64,000 nucleotides of DNA from Amylostereum areolatum (taxonomy: Eukaryota > Basidiomycota > Agaricomycetes > Russulales > Stereaceae). The notes under the pieces were generated by a model that saw only the letters and a list, made by a program, of their open reading frames with translations, was not told the origin of the DNA and searched no databases. Location of the stretch: the NCBI GenBank assembly GCA_012932865.1, contig SAXG01000019.1, positions 310,001-374,000 of the forward strand. Reading direction: 5' to 3'. This document shows positions 46,713 through 58,964 of this stretch, piece after piece; the first letter of the stretch is position 1, and each line of letters opens with the position of its first letter. A program made the position numbers and the translations under genes.

Positions 46713-48816
46713 TTATTGGAAGCTTCCAGGCGCTATGATGTAGGCAATCACGAGCGCGATTCCTATGAAAGACTGGAGAACAGCCGGCAGATATCGACAT
46801 CATCAGTCGAATGCGTCAAGTGACGAAGCGTCTAGACATCTAAGTAGATCTCACCAACATTCCATGGCCTAGCCCTCCGTTCGACATCATAGCCTCTCTT
46901 GAACCGCATGCCGTCATAAAGTTCTTGTCGGACCTTGCACCTGGGACTTGGTCAGATCGGGAAATGGCCATCTTTAATTCATGTCCTATACTTACAGTTC
47001 GCCAGGAATATCGTGGCGGCGATTCGTGTGCGCTCACTAGGATCTAGTAAGAGTGGCACGCCGATTAACCGACAATAACACGGCTTCGTCGGAAAAGACG
47101 ACGCACCTTCCGCGGAGAGCAGCATGTCCCGCAGCGTCCGGCTTTGTTCTGAGGTGAGTGGAGCTTGAGGCGCGTCTGCGGCTGGCCCTAACGAATCTGA
47201 AAATCGTTTGCATCTACGATGAGAAAGGCTCGAGAGAGGAAATGCCCACCGGTATATGACCACGTCAAAAGCTCCTTCGCCTCAGAGAAGGCGCGCGTCG
47301 GGAGAGACATATGAGCGGGGTGCGTCTTCACGAACGACCAGTACGATATGTCCATGTCCCTCTCTGTACGCGGGTTAGCCACGGGCCGAAAATGGGGAAC
47401 GGTAGGAGATGTACCGTCTTCGGACGACAAGCTGGTCTTCTCGTCGAGGGCGCGAGGGAAGGCAATTGAGATGACCCTACGCTCGTGGTTGATCCATGAA
47501 CACGCGTACTCCTCCGCATCTTGGTCCTCGAGCCTCCGAAGCCACATCTCCCACCCGGGCGGCGGGGCCGTCGTCTGAGCCAGATACTGCGTCACACCCT
47601 CCAAACGTCCCGACATCCTAAGATCGATATCTGTCACGATGCTCTTCGCAGGATGAGAAAAGTAAACGACGTAGTGGGGCAGACGGTGCATGTGCCAGCC
47701 GTTCGCCTCAAAAGGGCGACGATATGAGGAGGAAGGGGCGAGGTCTTTCGTCCTGGTGGATAGACCGTCGGTGTGGGATGGCTTCCTGAGATCGTTGGGT
47801 TGGGTCAGAACTACGGTCGCCGAAGAGGGATATCAAACTTACTCGCCCTCGAGGGTGAAAACCTTCGTACCACTGTCATCGTCTCCGTCGTCCATCACAA
47901 GCTCAGGTGCCGTTTGGACGGCCTGATTCTTCGGGGGTTCGGAGGATGTTTTCTCACTGGGAGAAGGTGTCGTTTAACCGCTAGAGATGACCCTCTGAAG
48001 TGGAACGACGTACACGCAAGGAGCGTCCGAGACAGCGCTAGACCTCGTCTTATTCTGATTCGCAGGCGGGGGCGGTGGAAAATGGAGACTAAGAGCGTCG
48101 TGAGAACAGAGCAGACGGACGAAAAAGACGAAGAACGAACCGTGCTGGACCGGATGGAGTCGCAGAGGCCGACCCAAGAAGACGCAATCTACGTTCGTTG
48201 GCACGAAGTCAGCGGGATGCGAACGAACTTGAAGGCTCACCCTAGCGCGTTCTGCGTGAAATCACCTTCGGGAATTCCGAAAAGACTTCCGATTCCGTCC
48301 TCTCGTGGATTCTTGCTGGTCCTTCGAGATATAAGACGACCTTGATCTTCACGTGAGTCGTTGCAAGGTAGGACGTCCACAGGGAGGTAGGATATCCACT
48401 GCATCTCCCGCCACCCGAAGCTATGGGCTGGAGGACGGTCTCGTGCTACCGGCGCAACGGCATGCTCCTCTTCAACGACGGGCCAGCGGATGTCGGTAAA
48501 GTTCGGCAAACAGCCAAGCGACGACGACCGCGCGCATTTGCTCTATCACCTCGAGGTCAGATCGCTTCGGCGCATACAGGCGCAGGGGTACGTACTGATA
48601 CCCGTATCCTGGGCGCACGGGGACCGAAAAGCCGTCTGCGTCGACCCGAGCCATGTCGCGTGGGGGGGCCTCCTGCTCGCGCGTTCTCCGACGACGAGCC
48701 CACTTTCTGCCCTGAGGAAGGGTGTCGATCGTCGGAGGTTCTGGGTAGATATTTTGACGGGAACGCATAGCTTTCTTGCTCCGAGTGTGGGATGTCTCCA
48801 TCGACGGCGTTGGCAA
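46713..48816 (-). CDS. WW-like (PPGWE) protein with C-terminal membrane helix, paralogue 2
   Basis: Homologous to the gene at 37.0-39.4 kb. Matching blocks in order are RRPFEANGWHMHRLPHYVVYF, KSIVTDIDLRMSGRL, APPPGWEMWLRR, a CSWINHERRV block, DMDISYWSFVKTHPAHMSL, then LTWSYTG, SEQSRTLRDMLLSAEG and SERTRIAATIFLANC. The final exon SFIGIALVIAYIIAPGSFQ gives a membrane helix and ends at TAA 46713. An exon with VMDDGDDDSGTKVFTLEGE is upstream at about 47.84-47.97 kb. Further upstream I can follow an exon ending FGIPEGDFTQNALG (48.5-48.24 kb), but the splice between it and the next exon does not close. The 5' end near 48.8 kb is therefore a guess, and the gene may be damaged at its N terminus. The function of the family is unknown. 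Confidence 0.62.
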
Positions 48817-49973
48817 TCACAAGCACACGCTTCTTGCGCCTCGTCACGGCTGAGCGTGCCACCTCACCGCGCTCCGGGTCGTATGCCGTTCTACGCACGT
48901 AGCGTATCTGAGTACTCGCGGGATATCTCGGAGATAGTAGACACAACGTACCGTGGGATGGGTAGTGCGTCAACACTTATGGACTTGTGGAGACTGCTCG
49001 TCCTACGACGAGTCGAATGCCCATGCACCCACGCCGATGTCCTGTCCATTTCGACTCTCAGGAAAATATCGCGGAAGAATTCAAGCGGTCAACTGAAACA
49101 AAACAGGAGATGAATGGGGGTATGGTCGCGAACGGAACAGAGGGAATGGGCTATACGCTGAATTCGCGGTCCACGGGGACATTTTATCCACATTGCGATC
49201 CGAGAGCGTGGAAGACGCACGGCGGCCTCGCCCATCGCCTCGCCTGTTGCGCATTCCACTTCGAGGCGTTAAGCTTTCTGCCAAAGTCCCTGCCTCGGTG
49301 CCTGCAGCACAGGCGATGATGCAATGATCATGGAGAAGAACCCGACTGGACTGACCCAAGACTGGCCAACACCAAATCTGAAGGCGTCATAGCGCCCGTC
49401 TGAGGAAGCTAGTTCAAAACAGGGAAGAGTTGTAAGGATTGAGGGGATTCCTCATCTCTAGTTCTTGCGCGTGGTGCACGTAGGTTGTACGTGATGCTCA
49501 ATAGAGCGGAGGACCGGATAAAAGGGAATAAATTGAGAATATTCGACTTCAAAGCACCGACCGCCGAAGTGCCGAAATGATAACATGAGATTACGTGATG
49601 GATAAGGTCTTGCCGAGACTTGCCGCCCTAACGGGATAATACCGGAGCAGTCCTTTTTTGTCTCATCGTCTGGCCGTTATTCATGCCCATATGCCCATAT
49701 CCAAACCCCCTCCACGCTAGTTCGCTCTGATCAGACATCTCTTGCGATGATATCAAGAGGCGGGGCAAGATGACAACCAAGCATGCGATTACACTGCCTC
49801 CTGACGAGGAAGGCGCTCAAACTGGGCAGGTTCCTCATGCTTTGTATTCGTTTTCTAACTCTGACGACTGTGTTCCCCGTCTTCTCAGGATCGCACCCAG
49901 AGGGAGTTGGCTTCAACACGAACCATAAGAGCATCCAATCCTTGTGTTACCGTCGCCGTTGTCGTGGTCAACT
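48817..49973. other. Intergenic, nothing recognised
   Basis: May contain the true 5' exons of WW-like paralogue 2 and the promoter of the DUF6535 gene. No other motif was seen. Confidence 0.45.
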
Positions 49974-52226
49974 ATGGCAAACAACTCTGCAACCCTCACA
50001 GTAAACCCAACATGGAAGCCGGATGGGATGCTGCCGGTGGACACAGTCCCTCTAGGTGTGTTTTACGGATATTCTCAACTTTTTGTGTGCTGATGGTCGA
50101 TACTCGGTCAGACGAACCCAAGTCATCGCGGGCAACGGACGTTTGGACCTCGTATCTGACCCATGCCGACGAACGCGACAAAGCCAGGGTAGAAAGTTGG
50201 AAGGGCGACATGGACGGCATTCTTATTTTTGTATGTTCTTCTTACCGCTTCCGTGTCCTCTATCCTGACCTTCTTCGAGTCTGGGCTTTTCTCCGCCGTC
50301 ACCACCGCGTTCATCGTCGAAACTTACAAGAACCTCCAACCGGACAACGTGGAAATGTCCACTCAGCTACTTGTGCGCGTTGTTGCTGCTCTCGAGCGCA
50401 CCAACACGACCGCCGTCGGCATTACCCCGGATAGTGGCCCATCGTCAACCATCTCCCTCTGGATCAACGCCCTATGGTTTCTGAGCCTTCTCTTCAGCAT
50501 CATCTGCGCCATCGCCGCCACCCTCGTCCAACAATGGTCTCGCAAGTATCTTCAACGATGGTCCAGTGCGCGGATCCAGCCAGGCGTCAAAGGGCGCCCC
50601 GGGTTCAAGGAACGCACGCGCCTGCGCGCTCGCGCCCATGCTTACTTCTCGGACGGCGTGGACACATTTGGCCTCGTCTTCATCGTCAACTGTATCCCCT
50701 TCGTCCTCCACCTCGCGCTCTTCCTTTTCGTCGCCGGGCTGGTCATATTCGCATTCACCATCAACAACCGGCTGGCATGGCTCACGTTGGTCGTCGCCAT
50801 CGTCCTCATCGTCGCGTACGCGACAGTCACTATCCTCCCGGCCATCGCGCCCTCCTGTCCATATCGCACGCCGCTATCGGATGCCATCCAGCGCGCCGTA
50901 GACTCATTCAAGCCTCAGGCCGACAATCCACCCCAAAACGACAAGTCCCATGCCGCGGTCGTGGAGGAGCTCCTCTTCAGGCTCAAGTTCGACAAGTTCA
51001 TCATCAGTCGCACCCTCGGCATCTGGGCCGCCGACGGCGATCTCACGGACGCGAACCTCGAGGCCCTCTTCCACGCCATGCCGAGCGTCATCCAGCCCGT
51101 GCACCAAGAGCGGCCCGAGGAGAGCGTCGAGGCCATGAACGCGCTCCTCTTCGACAAGTTCCGAGTAGGCGGGGAGCTCCCTCGCCTCCTGGGCTCGTGC
51201 TTGGCCCCGTTCACGTTCACGGTCCGGTCCTCGCCCAAGTCGCGCCTCCTCGAGCTCGAGAAGAAGATGGTGAGCCGGGCCAAGGCGTGCTTGGGGCTCC
51301 TGGGGCTGTTCGTCACGGTCGTCGGGCAAGGCCGCATGAACGCCGAGCTGACGCGTGAGATCACCGACAAGTGCATCTACCCCGCGCTGGAGGGGACCAC
51401 GGCGTTGATCAAGTACAAGACGGTCGACGGCCAGCCTTTGCCTTGGCAGTGGGAGGTGTCGTGCACGACCATGCTTCTCGTCGGGTTCGTCCTCCGCAAC
51501 TACCACGCCGCCCTCAAGACCGTCGAGCGCGCGCTGGCCACCGACGTCTCCTTCCCACATGGGTTCAACCTGGACGTGCAGGAGTTGTTCAGGATCCGAG
51601 ACCGCCTTCGCGTCATCCTCCCCGCCTACGTCTCCGAACACCTCGCGAGCGCCTTGGACATGTATATCCCGCCCGACAACCCGCTTTCGGTGCTCAAGGA
51701 GGGCCTGGAGAGGAGTCACGATGCGCCGACGTTCCACCAGGCGGCGGAGCTGGCGAGATTCGTGAGCACGGAGCTCGTGCGCGTGAAGGACGCCTACCGC
51801 GTCTTCCACCTCACGGTCGACATGATGCGGACGCTCGTGGACTCGCGCCAGCAGGACCTTGAGCGGGAGGAGAAAGACGCCTTCGACGCGATGGCGGTCC
51901 CCGTGGACTGGACGGGCGTGAGCGAGTTCGACGACACGGACAGGATCAGGAGCGTCATCGCGCCCATGCTGTTTTCGGAGTCGTCGAGGGCGGAGGCGCG
52001 GGATGTGCATGGTGTTTTGGACGCTCCGGAGAGAAACGACGTCGGCCAACTGTATGCGGCGAACCATGGGCTCGTGGACGAGGTCGTCACGCGGAACATG
52101 GGCGTCTTTCTTTCGGGCGGGAGCGCTGTTTCTGTGCAGAGTTGGAAGACGGCGGTGAATGCGGAGGCGCCCACTTTGCCTACGTCGAACAGGAATGTGT
52201 ATTCGAATTCTCCGAGGATGGTGTAG
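49974..52226 (+). CDS. DUF6535 membrane protein
   Basis: Exons 49974-50055, 50112-50230 and 50280-52226 give 715 residues with junctions in frame. The N-terminal DUF6535 domain has WTSYLTHADERDKARVESWK, DMDGILIF-SGLFSAVTTAFIVE in part, and YKNLQPDN. Membrane helices follow: WFLSLLFSIICAIAATLVQQW, then FIVNCIPFVLHLALFLFVAG and LAWLTLVVAIVLIVAYATV. QQWSRKYLQRW after the first pair and CPYRTPLSD after the last helix are family hallmarks. The rest, about 450 residues, is helical without a recognised domain. The family is very large in mushrooms and its function is unknown. The first in-frame ATG with a good splice to the domain was used as the start. Confidence 0.9.
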
Positions 52227-52602
52227 TGCTTACAGTGTTTCGTCTCATGTATCATCTCTAACAAGCCGCGCGCGTCTCGTGGACTGGTCAGTTTCCCTAA
52301 TAAGATGTTGGTTTCCAAACGGATTCCGAAGCAGTCGGCACAGGAATCGACGGGCGTTTGTCTTCGCCTGCTCGGAACGCGGTGTTGCTGGGGCGTACAG
52401 TCGGCTCTCGTTTTCGGTGACCCGCATAATTCTGACTGTCAGCTCTGAGATCGATCTTTGACTCATCCAATGATGTAGGCTCGGGCGCAGTACAGCCCCC
52501 GATCCAAGTACACCATCTGTTAAATACCCCGTTCCTCAAGTGCAACCAGGCTCACTCACCCTTCCCTCCGTCGCCAATGCCTACTACCACGGCCATCTCG
52601 TG
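52227..52602. other. Intergenic, nothing recognised
   Basis: Between the DUF6535 gene and the first coding-like exon of the next gene. Confidence 0.5.
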
Positions 52603-53720
52603 ATGAACAAGCTGATAAAACGAGCTCGTCGGAACGCGTTTCTGTCGAGAGCATCAGGTCCCGTCCCGTACACCGACCACCCGGAATATAACAGGGAGGA
52701 ATTGCTCATCACTGGTATCAACATCCAGGTTGAGAGCGAGACGCACGTATGCTCTTTCTTCCTGTGGTCGCTGGGTATCTTAGTCATTGATGCACACCAG
52801 GAGGACAAGCGCACCTCACACGTGAGAGCCATGTTGGCCAGCGGAGCCGATACGCCAGTGAGCATTTACTCCTGCCCTTCCACCTTTCTTGCTGATGTAG
52901 ATTTTCTTTCGATTGTCGTCCCGCGTACCCCACGCTCGGATAGAAGTACGTATGTCACTCTATCGATATCAGTGCTCTACAGTCTTCTATTTCGGCTCAC
53001 TGATGCACGGTGACTGGACAGGTCGAAGGAAAAAAGGCCAGATGGAGGTGCATCCTCGAAGTCTGCCTTTGATGCTACAGCGAGAAGCATTTCTGATGCC
53101 TATACTGTGATCTCAAGCACCCGGGCCAAGCCTGACATAGCCGGTGTGAACGCTGAGGACAGAACGGATGTCATCGCTAAATGGAAAGCCACTATCGGCG
53201 TCAGCGCGTTACTGGAACCTCCAGTTCGCGTCGTGGATCTCCTCAACGTTGTATCTACGGGGCCGTGGCTTAACGAGGCGAATGAGATGCTCTCGGTACG
53301 TCTCTCAGAAATGCAGGTTTTCAACTGACCGATACTTGATCCGGGTAGGCTCTCGTCGATCGCGAGAAAGGTAGAGAGCAGAATGACCTCCGTTTACTTG
53401 TCGTTTTATTCGAACTGGTGCGCATACCTCAACTTCGTCCCAGTGTCTTCTCCTTAAGCTAGCTTATCATGATTCTGTCAGGCAACATTGTTCGTCACCA
53501 TTGGCACGCTAGATCCTAGGGCCGAGAACGCTGTCTTGCTCGCAACTCCCATTGAAGCGATCGTAAATCGTGTCGTTATGCACATGGTGTACATTTGGAC
53601 CTTTAACGAGTGACTTTTCTTTCTCTTGAAGGATCCCAAAATCTAATTGACACGCAGGGAACTCTATGGCAATGGATCGCCGGGAGCAAAGCTCAGTCAG
53701 TTCATACCACATCAGCAACT
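52603..53720 (+). pseudogene. Uncharacterised gene, 5' part, apparently interrupted by the Gly-X-X repeat
   Basis: Coding-like exons: MNKLIKRARRNAFLSRASG to QVESETH (52603-52748); EDKRTSHVRAMLASGADTP; SAFDATARSISDAYTVISS through WKATIGVSALLEPPVRVVDLL and STGPWLNEANEMLS (about 53030-53296); ALVDREKGRENQNDLRLLVVLFE; ATLFVTIGTLDPRAENAVLL; and SQNLIDTQGTLWQWIAGSKA (about 53638-53697). The last block is followed by the repeat element. A further coding-like block resumes at 55.33 kb. The splice before the 53.03-kb exon does not close, so the gene may already be broken. I do not recognise the family. Confidence 0.5.
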
Positions 53721-53959
53721 TAACATATTTAGTTTGGGAGTTTCCACGGGTTTGATGCCCGGTTGCCTTCTTGCGAGGTTCTGCCGAGTTGTCCCGTTAA
53801 GGAAGTCCTCGTGAAACTCGGCAACTTCCCGCGCGCGCGTCGGGATTTGCCCGAAGGTTTTATTAGGCCTGCCCTAAAGGCATTTGACCGTGAGACAGTT
53901 CACGGGGCACTTCTGCCGCCGCGCCAGCTCACACTCTATGTAGACAACCACCACAACCA
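53721..53959. other. Left flank of the repeat, nothing recognised
   Basis: Sequence between the interrupted gene and the minisatellite. It has no match in the flank of copy 1. Confidence 0.4.
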
Positions 53960-55265
53960 TCCTCCGTCTTCCCTCCCACCCCCGTCGTCCCTCCCACCCC
54001 CGTCACCCTCAACGCCCTCAACGCCTTCGCCGCCCCCGTCACCCTCAACGCCCCCGTCACCCTCGACGCGCTCGACACCCTTGCCATCCTTGCCACCCTC
54101 GCCACCCTCGCCGCCTTCGCCACCCTCGACGTCTCGTCATCCACGTCACCCGCAACGCCCGCGTCACTCGCAACGCCCTCGACGCCCGCGTCACCTGCGA
54201 CACTCTTGCCGCCCGTGTCGCTCGCAAGGCCCACATCACCCGCAATGCCCTCGCCGCCCACGTCACCCTCGCTGTCCCCGCCACCCGCAATGCCCTTGCC
54301 GCCCCTGTTACCCTCAACGCTCCTGTCACCCCCGTCACCTGCAACGCCCCCGTCCCCCGCAACGCCCTTGACGCCCCCGTCTCCTGCAACGCCCGCGTCG
54401 CCCATGTCACCTGCGACACTTTTGCCGCCCGTGTCGCTCGCAAGGCCCGCGTCACCCGCAATGCCCTCGCCGCCCACGCCACCCTCGACGCCCTTGCCGC
54501 CCACGTCACCCTCGCTGCCCGCAACGCCTGCGTCGCCCGTGTTGCCCTCGCCGCCCGTGTCACCCCTGTCACCCGCAACACCCTCCCACGTTGCCCTCGA
54601 CGCCCCCGTTGCCCTCGACGCCCCCGTCGCCCTAGCCGCCCCCGTCGCCCTAGCCGCCCTCGCCGCCCTCGACGTCCCGTCACCCGCGACGCCCGCAACA
54701 CCTGTGTTGCCCGCGTCGCCCGCAACACCTGTGTTGCCCGTGTTGCCCGCAATGCCTGTGTCGCCTGCGTCGCCCTTGCCGCCCCTGTCGCCCTCACCGC
54801 CCCTGTTACCTGCAACGCCCCCCTCACCCCTCACCCCTTCAGCCTTGCCTCGCTCCCGCTGCCCCGCCTCGCTCTCGCCGCCTCGCTCCTGTCACCCTGG
54901 TTGCTCCGCTCTTGCCGCACCTCATCTTGCCCTTGTTGTCCCGCTCTCGCTGCCCGTTGTTGTAGATTGCATTAGTTATATTATGTTATACTATATAGTT
55001 GATAATATAACAAGTGTTATCATATCCTTATACATGAGTGATTCTGGTGTACAAGCAAAATAATACTGGAAGTAGCCTGGGTTTGGTATGTATTGTACAG
55101 AAGTTTAGTATCAGTTAGCCCCAGTTGAGCCTTGAGTTTCCCAAACCCCCCAATAGACTTGGGTTTCAGACAAGTTCTGGAGTTTGGCTGTTTTGGGTGT
55201 TTCGTTGGTTGCTCAACTCAGCAACTCATCAAAACAGACCCCAACTCAATGTGTTATTTTGCTGA
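53960..55265. repeat. Interspersed repeat, copy 2: long Gly-X-X minisatellite plus conserved tail
   Basis: From about 53960 to 54835 the sequence is built of 9-nt steps such as GTCACCCGC and AACGCCCTC. On the minus strand they keep a frame of Gly-X-X triplets (for example GDAGVAGDTGG) for about 300 codons. A higher-order unit of about 215 bp is visible: TGCGACACTcTTGCCGCCCG at 54197 recurs at 54412 with few changes. The tail (54.84-55.27 kb) matches copy 1 but lacks the solo LTR. A collagen-like reading could be a by-product of the 9-nt period. No start, splice or promoter supports expression. Confidence 0.8.
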
Positions 55266-55327
55266 TGCATTTATTCAGTCTCGCCCTTCACATTTAACTT
55301 CAGCAGTCGATTCTGTTTAGGGCATAT

Positions 55328-56030
55328 TATCTCCGCCAAGGAGTCAAACGAACGTATCATTGAATTCCGCCAGCAAATTCACGCTCGAAAATCGGAGCTC
55401 CAGCAAATTGTGTCTCAGCGACCAGAGTACACCTTGGCAGGGCGCCTAGAAACATTGGGCCGCATCGACGCGCTGGAGTAGGGGATCCTGGCGGATCCCC
55501 GGACTCTACGTCGGAGTATGCCGGCTTAGTCATCATTAGGATAGTCGTATGCACCATGTCGTAGGTTACACAGGGGGATACCATCTGCCTGAGCATCGCT
55601 ATAGCTCGAGGCTCTCTCGCAGTCTCCGGCACCTTGGGCGTGTCCAGCGCATTGACAGATTCGACACGCACAAGTATTTACGTCTTTGGCCACCTACGAA
55701 GATGTTTTTTCGAATGTTCTACAGCATCATGACGTGTGCAATGGTGCAATACTATCCACAGGAGATATCGATAAGCTACTGAAGAAAGTCGCCATATTCC
55801 TCCTCGAGGAGGAAACCAACAACGGAACGAGTACATCAGATGAAAAGGCTCTCGATGTCGACGCAGCTCAGCTAGAAATGCGCACGGATGATAAAGGTAG
55901 CAGCAGGAGGCACAGCTGGTCAGGCACGGCAGTCGTCGACGATGATACAATGTCCTTTGATGAAGCTGTTTTTCATGAACGAGTACAAGAAGGTTCAACA
56001 CCAGGTCTACAATATTTCCCCGAGTAGGCA
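55328..56030 (+). pseudogene. Uncharacterised gene, 3' part after the repeat
   Basis: Coding-like blocks: HIISAKESNERIIEFRQQ through RPEYTLAGRLETLGRIDALE (55.33-55.48 kb); a hydrophobic GDTICLSIAIARGSLAVSGT (about 55.58 kb); and YEDVFSNVLQHHD through DKLLKKVAIFLLEEE to a stop near 56027. They read as one protein tail on the plus strand and follow the upstream exons at 52.6-53.7 kb in register if the repeat lies in an intron. Several junctions do not close, so this is best treated as a remnant or as a gene with an altered structure. The family is unknown. Confidence 0.45.
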
Positions 56031-56236
56031 TATCTTTATAATGTCTGATTTGCATCGCTCAATGCGTACCTTTCCAGAACGACGACGACTGCCGATGCAC
56101 ATTGCGTTCCCCCTCAATTCATCGAAACACCTGAATATGGTGGATCTAACAGTTGCTCCAGGTGCGTGATTCTATTCAACTTCGAGGTCTTGGGCTCCTC
56201 TCTTATTGATATCATTGATACACAAAAGGAGGGGTA

Positions 56237-56449
56237 TGTGTTGTGTTTTGGCCATGGCGCCACACGGCACGGGCCATAGATTGTCTCGTAACTTACTATG
56301 CCTCCCATTCACCTTTGCCACCTATTCTACTATAGTGCCGCATACATGGTGGCTACAGGCCACATCTTCTCTCATGTATATAAGGGCTGCCTTTGAGCCC
56401 CGTCTCTCTATTGAATCATCTTCTCTCCGTTCCACTGGTTATATCTCCA
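56237..56449 (+). repeat. Putative 5' LTR of the Copia element
   Basis: Starts TGTGTTGTGTTTTGG and ends ATATCTCCA, with a promoter-like TGTATATAAGG about 75 bp before the end. The mate LTR is outside the window, so the limits are estimates. Confidence 0.5.
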
Positions 56450-56574
56450 ATAGGTTATGGGCCCTGGATTCTAACTAGCCAGCTGCAACAAAAACTCAAA
56501 CAAACCTCAACTTCTGACCTCGCTCCCAACTTCCCTACCGCCCTCCCACACATCTCCCTACCGCTATACACGCT

Positions 56575-58964
56575 ATGGGGACCGACTCTTCCCGCGACGT
56601 CTACCACATCGACGCCCTCAACGGGCACGAGGACATGCAAGCATGGGTCGTCAAGATGGAAGACATTTTGACGGACAAGGACCTGTTCGACTACGTTGAC
56701 GGCACTACCAAGCAGCCCGCTGCATCCGACGCTACTGCACTCAAAACCTGGATCAAGCAGGATCGAAAGGCGCTCTCGGCCATCCGTCTTCGCCTCGGCA
56801 AGGTCCCCCTCAGTCACGTACGCACTGCGAAGACATCCAAGGAGGCCTGGGATACCCTCAAGTCGCTTTACGCGCCACAGGGACTCCTCGCCGAGTGCAT
56901 TGCTGATCGTGCTTTCCGTCGTCAAATCTGCTCCGAGGACACGCCCATCGACAAACACATCGAGACCATGAGCCAGCTCTACACTGACCTCATCACCACC
57001 GGCCGCACGGTCTCTTACGCTGACTACGCGTTCACTATCCTCTCATCGCTGCCCGACTCATGGAACTCACTCGTGCGTACCTTTGACCGCAAGGCCCAGT
57101 TGAAATCCGTCGACGTTATCTCGCGCGTCCTTGGCGAATACCGACGTGTCTCGTCCCGTGACAGCAATCCCTCATCCACCGCCCTGCTTGCTTGCAACGG
57201 GAACACTTCCCGCTCTTCCAAAACCTCGTCCTCCAACTCCAACTCCGGGTCGTGCAACTTTTGCGGCCGTGCTTCGCACTACGAGGCAGACTGTCGTACA
57301 AAGAAAGCTGCAAGTGACCAGGCCAAAGCTGGAAGAAAACTAGGCAACAAGCCCACAGGCAAGGCCAACGCTGCCGCCACCGACAACGAGGATGACGACT
57401 ACACCTTTATCGCCACACAGGACACTCCTGACACACCTGCCGATGCCACTCTCGCTACCGGCCGTATTGGCACAGGGCACTGGCTCCTCGATTCTGGTGT
57501 GACATCGCACATTGTCTCCGATCGTGCACTTTTCCAGACATACACAGCTACCCCGGGCAAACATGTCCAAGGCCTCGGCAACGCACGCACACCCTCTATG
57601 GGGCGGGGTGATGTCTCTATCACCTGCATAGCGAATGACCGCAAGGTCACACTCACCCTGAAAGACGCCATTCATGCGCCAGCCAGCGGCAACAACCTTG
57701 TATCGATCTTGCGCATCACCGATTCTGGCCTCAAGCTTGTCTTCAACGACAACGGCGTCGACATTCTCTCCCCAAAGAAAAAGCTCGTCGCCTCTGGTAG
57801 CAAGGCCAGAAATTTATACGACCTCAACGTCTCTCGCCCCTCGTCAACCGCCGCCTACGCCCACGCTGCATCGGCGCCCCAGAAAAAGGGCACCTGGTCC
57901 CAGTGGCACAAGGTTTTCGGCCACCTCTACACCAAGTCTGTCCAGCTCCTCAAGAGCAAGAACCTCGTCACCGGCATGACCGTCGATAAGAAGTCACCCA
58001 AAGACGAGCCGTGCGTCTCCTGCGTCAAAGCTAAACAGCATGTCAAGGCATTCTCCCACGCCTCCGAAACCGAAATCGCCAATGTCGGTGACCTCACGCT
58101 CTCCGACCTCTTCGGCCCCTCCTGTGTCAAGGGTATCCGGGGCGAACTGTATTTTGTCACATTCACGGATGGCAAGTCTTGTCAGGCCATGGTCTCCTTC
58201 CTCAAAAACAAAACCTCCGCTGGCGTAATGGAAAAGTTCGACCAGTACCGTGCCTACATCAAGACGCAGACAGGACGTGATCTCAAGGTTCTTCGTGTCG
58301 ACAATGGCAGCAAATACATGGGCAAAGACGGCGCTTTTCGCAAGCATCTTCTCGACCTCGGAATCAAGCTTGAACTCACCGCACCGCACTCGTCATCCCA
58401 GAACGGTATCGCAGAATGGCTCAACCGCACCCTCGTCGAGCACGCTCGTGCCATGCTTTTCGAGCACGACCTCCCTATCTTCCTTTGGCCTGAAGCTGTT
58501 GCCTATGCCGCCTACCTCCGCAACCGTTCGCCCACTCGCGCCCTGAAAGACAAGACCCCCGAAGAAGCCTTCTCTGGCAAGAAACCCGACGTCTCGCGCC
58601 TTCAGGAGTTCGGTGTCAAGTGCTACGTTCTCCAGCAAGACGGCAAGAACCACAAGTGGCAGCCACGCAGCCGCCCTATGATCTTCGTCGGCCTATCCGA
58701 CAGCTCGACAGCATGGCGCTATTGGGTCCCGAAAACTCGCCAGATACTTACCTCCCGCAACATTGAGTTTCTCGTCATCCCTCGCTCCGTCTCCGAGCCT
58801 GTCAGTGAGCCCTCTCCGCTATTCGAGGGGGAGCAGTTTGCCTCTGGCCCAGCTACATCCTTAACTACGCCTGCCAACAATGACGAACCCACTCCAAGCA
58901 CTCCTACAACATCCTCATCCGAACGACCATCCACGCCAGAGCCATCCACCACTGATCCCATCAC
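56575..58964 (+). CDS. Copia Gag-protease-integrase, 3' truncated
   Basis: The frame is open from 56575 and continues into the inserted LTR, stopping at 59274. Gag is at residues 1-220, with a CCHC knuckle near 228 (CNFCGRASHYEADC). The protease motif WLLDSGVTSH lies near 303. The integrase HHCC finger is WHKVFGH...CVSC, and the catalytic core has Asp in TLSDLFGP, Asp in LRVDNGSKYMG and Glu in NGIAEWLNRTL. The frame has no stop or shift before the insertion, so the Copia copy was young when it was hit. The last 103 codons (58965-59274) are LTR sequence, not Copia protein. Confidence 0.9.

Larger units (their letters stand above)
56237..58964 (+). mobile_element. Ty1/Copia retrotransposon, truncated by a nested Ty3 element
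   Basis: A putative 5' LTR (about 56237-56449, TG...CA, with a TATATAAG box near 56380) precedes a primer-binding-like stretch. A long gag-integrase frame from 56575 follows. The coding sequence breaks at 58965, where the LTR of a chromovirus begins. Reverse transcriptase and RNase H are missing here and may continue beyond the window. Confidence 0.85.
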
